Source of the DNA: Sphingobacterium pedocola
Lineage (GTDB): Bacteria; Bacteroidota; Bacteroidia; Sphingobacteriales; Sphingobacteriaceae
DNA length: 64,000 nt
Reading direction: 5' to 3'
NCBI RefSeq assembly: GCF_015209965.1
Contig: NZ_MU158689.1
Coordinates: 1,945,662 to 2,009,661 of the forward strand
Shown: positions 63,514-64,000 of the stretch, in pieces
Layout: every line of letters begins with the position of its first letter
How positions within the stretch are numbered: position 1 is the stretch's first letter
Position numbers and translations under genes: made by a program
The notes under the pieces: model-generated
Databases searched by the model: none
What the model was told of the DNA's origin: nothing
The model's input: the letters and a program-made list of their open reading frames with translations, nothing else

Positions 63514-63553
63514 GAATGATTACGAACGAATATGAACGATTACGAATGATTAT
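63514..63553. repeat. Four tandem decamers (GAAYGATTAY)
   Basis: The units are GAATGATTAC, GAACGAATAT, GAACGATTAC and GAATGATTAT. A period of ten bases equals about one helical turn. The array is about 125 bases upstream of the gene that starts at 63388. Confidence 0.8.
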
Positions 63554-63650
63554 GATGTGGATCGGGAATATATTGCATTTTGCCAGTCGTGTCTTGGTCA
63601 TTTCTTGGGAGTTTCTTGTTTATAGACAGGGTATAGGCTGTACTGCGGTA

Positions 63651-63744
63651 GGCTCTGGCTAGGGTGATCCTTGGGTTGCGCTAGGCTTGTTGTTGTATTG
63701 CGCTAGGCTTGTTCTTTGGTTGGACTAGGCTCAGGCTAGGGTGA
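63651..63744. repeat. Nested direct repeats rich in CTAGG
   Basis: TTGCGCTAGGCTTGTT occurs at 63676-63691 and again at 63698-63713 (period 22). They are flanked by GGCTCTGGCTAGGGTGA at 63651-63667 and GGCTCAGGCTAGGGTGA at 63728-63744, which differ in one base. Confidence 0.8.
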
Positions 63745-63875
63745 CTGTAAGGTGAAGTTGGTGGATAAGATCGCCACACCTTCGTGCCTCAGGTTCGCGA
63801 TGACGACGATGTTATTATCGCGATGACGGGATAACTCACTCGATACTAGACAACTCGTCGATGGTGATCATATAT

Positions 63876-63903
63876 ATGACGGTGCTATGGACCGTCATTT
63901 TTT
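63876..63903 (+). terminator. Hairpin with T-run near the right edge
   Basis: ATGACGGT at 63876-63883 pairs with ACCGTCAT at 63891-63898 around a 7-base loop, followed by a six-T run on the plus strand. It overlaps the stop codon of the partial minus-strand frame at 63885. It may end transcription from either side. Confidence 0.55.
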
Positions 63904-63998
63904 GGCTGGCTATTATTTGAAAGCGTGCGGTACTTTCTAATTGTTTCGAGTACTTCATCTGCCAGGTAGAAATCCGTTGAATCGAGTTCATAAGTGTC
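63885..63998 (-). CDS. C-terminal end of an unidentified protein (partial)
   Basis: The minus strand is open from the window edge to TAG at 63885-63887. The 37 visible residues include YELDSTDFYLADEVLETIRK and a polar SNNSQPKNDGP end. The composition looks coding and the frame is uninterrupted, but the piece is too short to name. Confidence 0.4.
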   Translation of the reverse strand, partial: DTYELDSTDFYLADEVLETIRKYRTLSNNSQPKNDGP

Positions 63999-64000
63999 GA

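Larger units (their letters stand above)
63389..63884. other. 496-bp non-coding stretch with several tandem and direct repeats
   Basis: No reading frame is supported. It contains a four-unit decamer array at 63514-63553, a 22-bp period repeat at 63676-63713, and a 17-base near-repeat at 63651-63667 and 63728-63744. It is more GC-rich and G-rich on the plus strand around 63600-63745 than the other gaps. Confidence 0.6.

Noticed and set aside
63514..63744. Short repeats at the right edge as a CRISPR array
   Set aside because: The units are 10, 16 and 17 bases long, there are no unique spacers of constant length, and no cas gene is present.

Overview
The window comes from a Bacteroidota chromosome, most likely family Sphingobacteriaceae; the genus cannot be fixed from sequence alone. 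The evidence is a SusC/SusD pair with its own ECF sigma factor and FecR regulator, a PorT-type type IX secretion protein, the DUF4290, DUF3078, DUF6089 and DUF4142 families, TAnnTTTG-type promoter boxes, few Shine-Dalgarno sequences, and a MurA with Asp in place of the catalytic Cys. No rRNA, tRNA, CRISPR array, transposase or integrase gene was seen.

Bases 1-31.7 kb are mostly core genome. Aromatic amino acid genes come first (3' end of a DAHP synthase-chorismate mutase fusion, aroA, aroC, then a ROK-family protein), followed by a fused E1 alpha/beta 2-oxoacid dehydrogenase on the minus strand. Next are rlmH, a YceI lipoprotein, murA, a DUF4290 gene, a UvrD/PcrA helicase, a VanX-type dipeptidase and dnaB. 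After a 689-bp AT-rich gap come ubiE-porT, an SDR gene, a YqeY-like gene and a GNAT gene. A two-gene minus-strand operon probably makes acyl-amino-acid (glycine-lipid type) membrane lipids. An envelope block follows: CBS protein, nadK, DUF6089, uppS, bamA and two ompH/skp genes, closed by a strong terminator.

Bases 31.7-43 kb are an accessory region of small, poorly known genes. It holds DUF6766 and DUF4142 proteins, two very acidic proteins, a four-gene operon (zinc alcohol dehydrogenase, an unknown tail-anchored protein, an acidic protein, an SDR), and an SPW-type membrane protein. It also has a YetF protein with a zinc-ribbon-like tail, an orphan GshB-like ATP-grasp enzyme, and a receiver-like protein next to two tandem TagD-like nucleotidyltransferases. 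The composition suggests an envelope or general stress island, but that is inference.

Bases 43.2-51.5 kb encode the TreX-TreY-TreZ route from glycogen to trehalose. The treY reading frame is fused to a complete 4-alpha-glucanotransferase (MalQ) in one 1399-residue protein. A cold-shock protein follows.

Bases 52.2-61.5 kb form a glycan-uptake locus read on the minus strand: ECF sigma factor, FecR, SusC, SusD and one secreted phosphodiester glycosidase lipoprotein. Bases 61.7-63.4 kb hold a small minus-strand cassette: a DUF5675 protein with an L,D-transpeptidase-like HPxN...GC motif, two tiny membrane proteins, and upstream of them a conserved unknown protein. Unusual heptad, decamer and 22-bp repeats flank the cassette.
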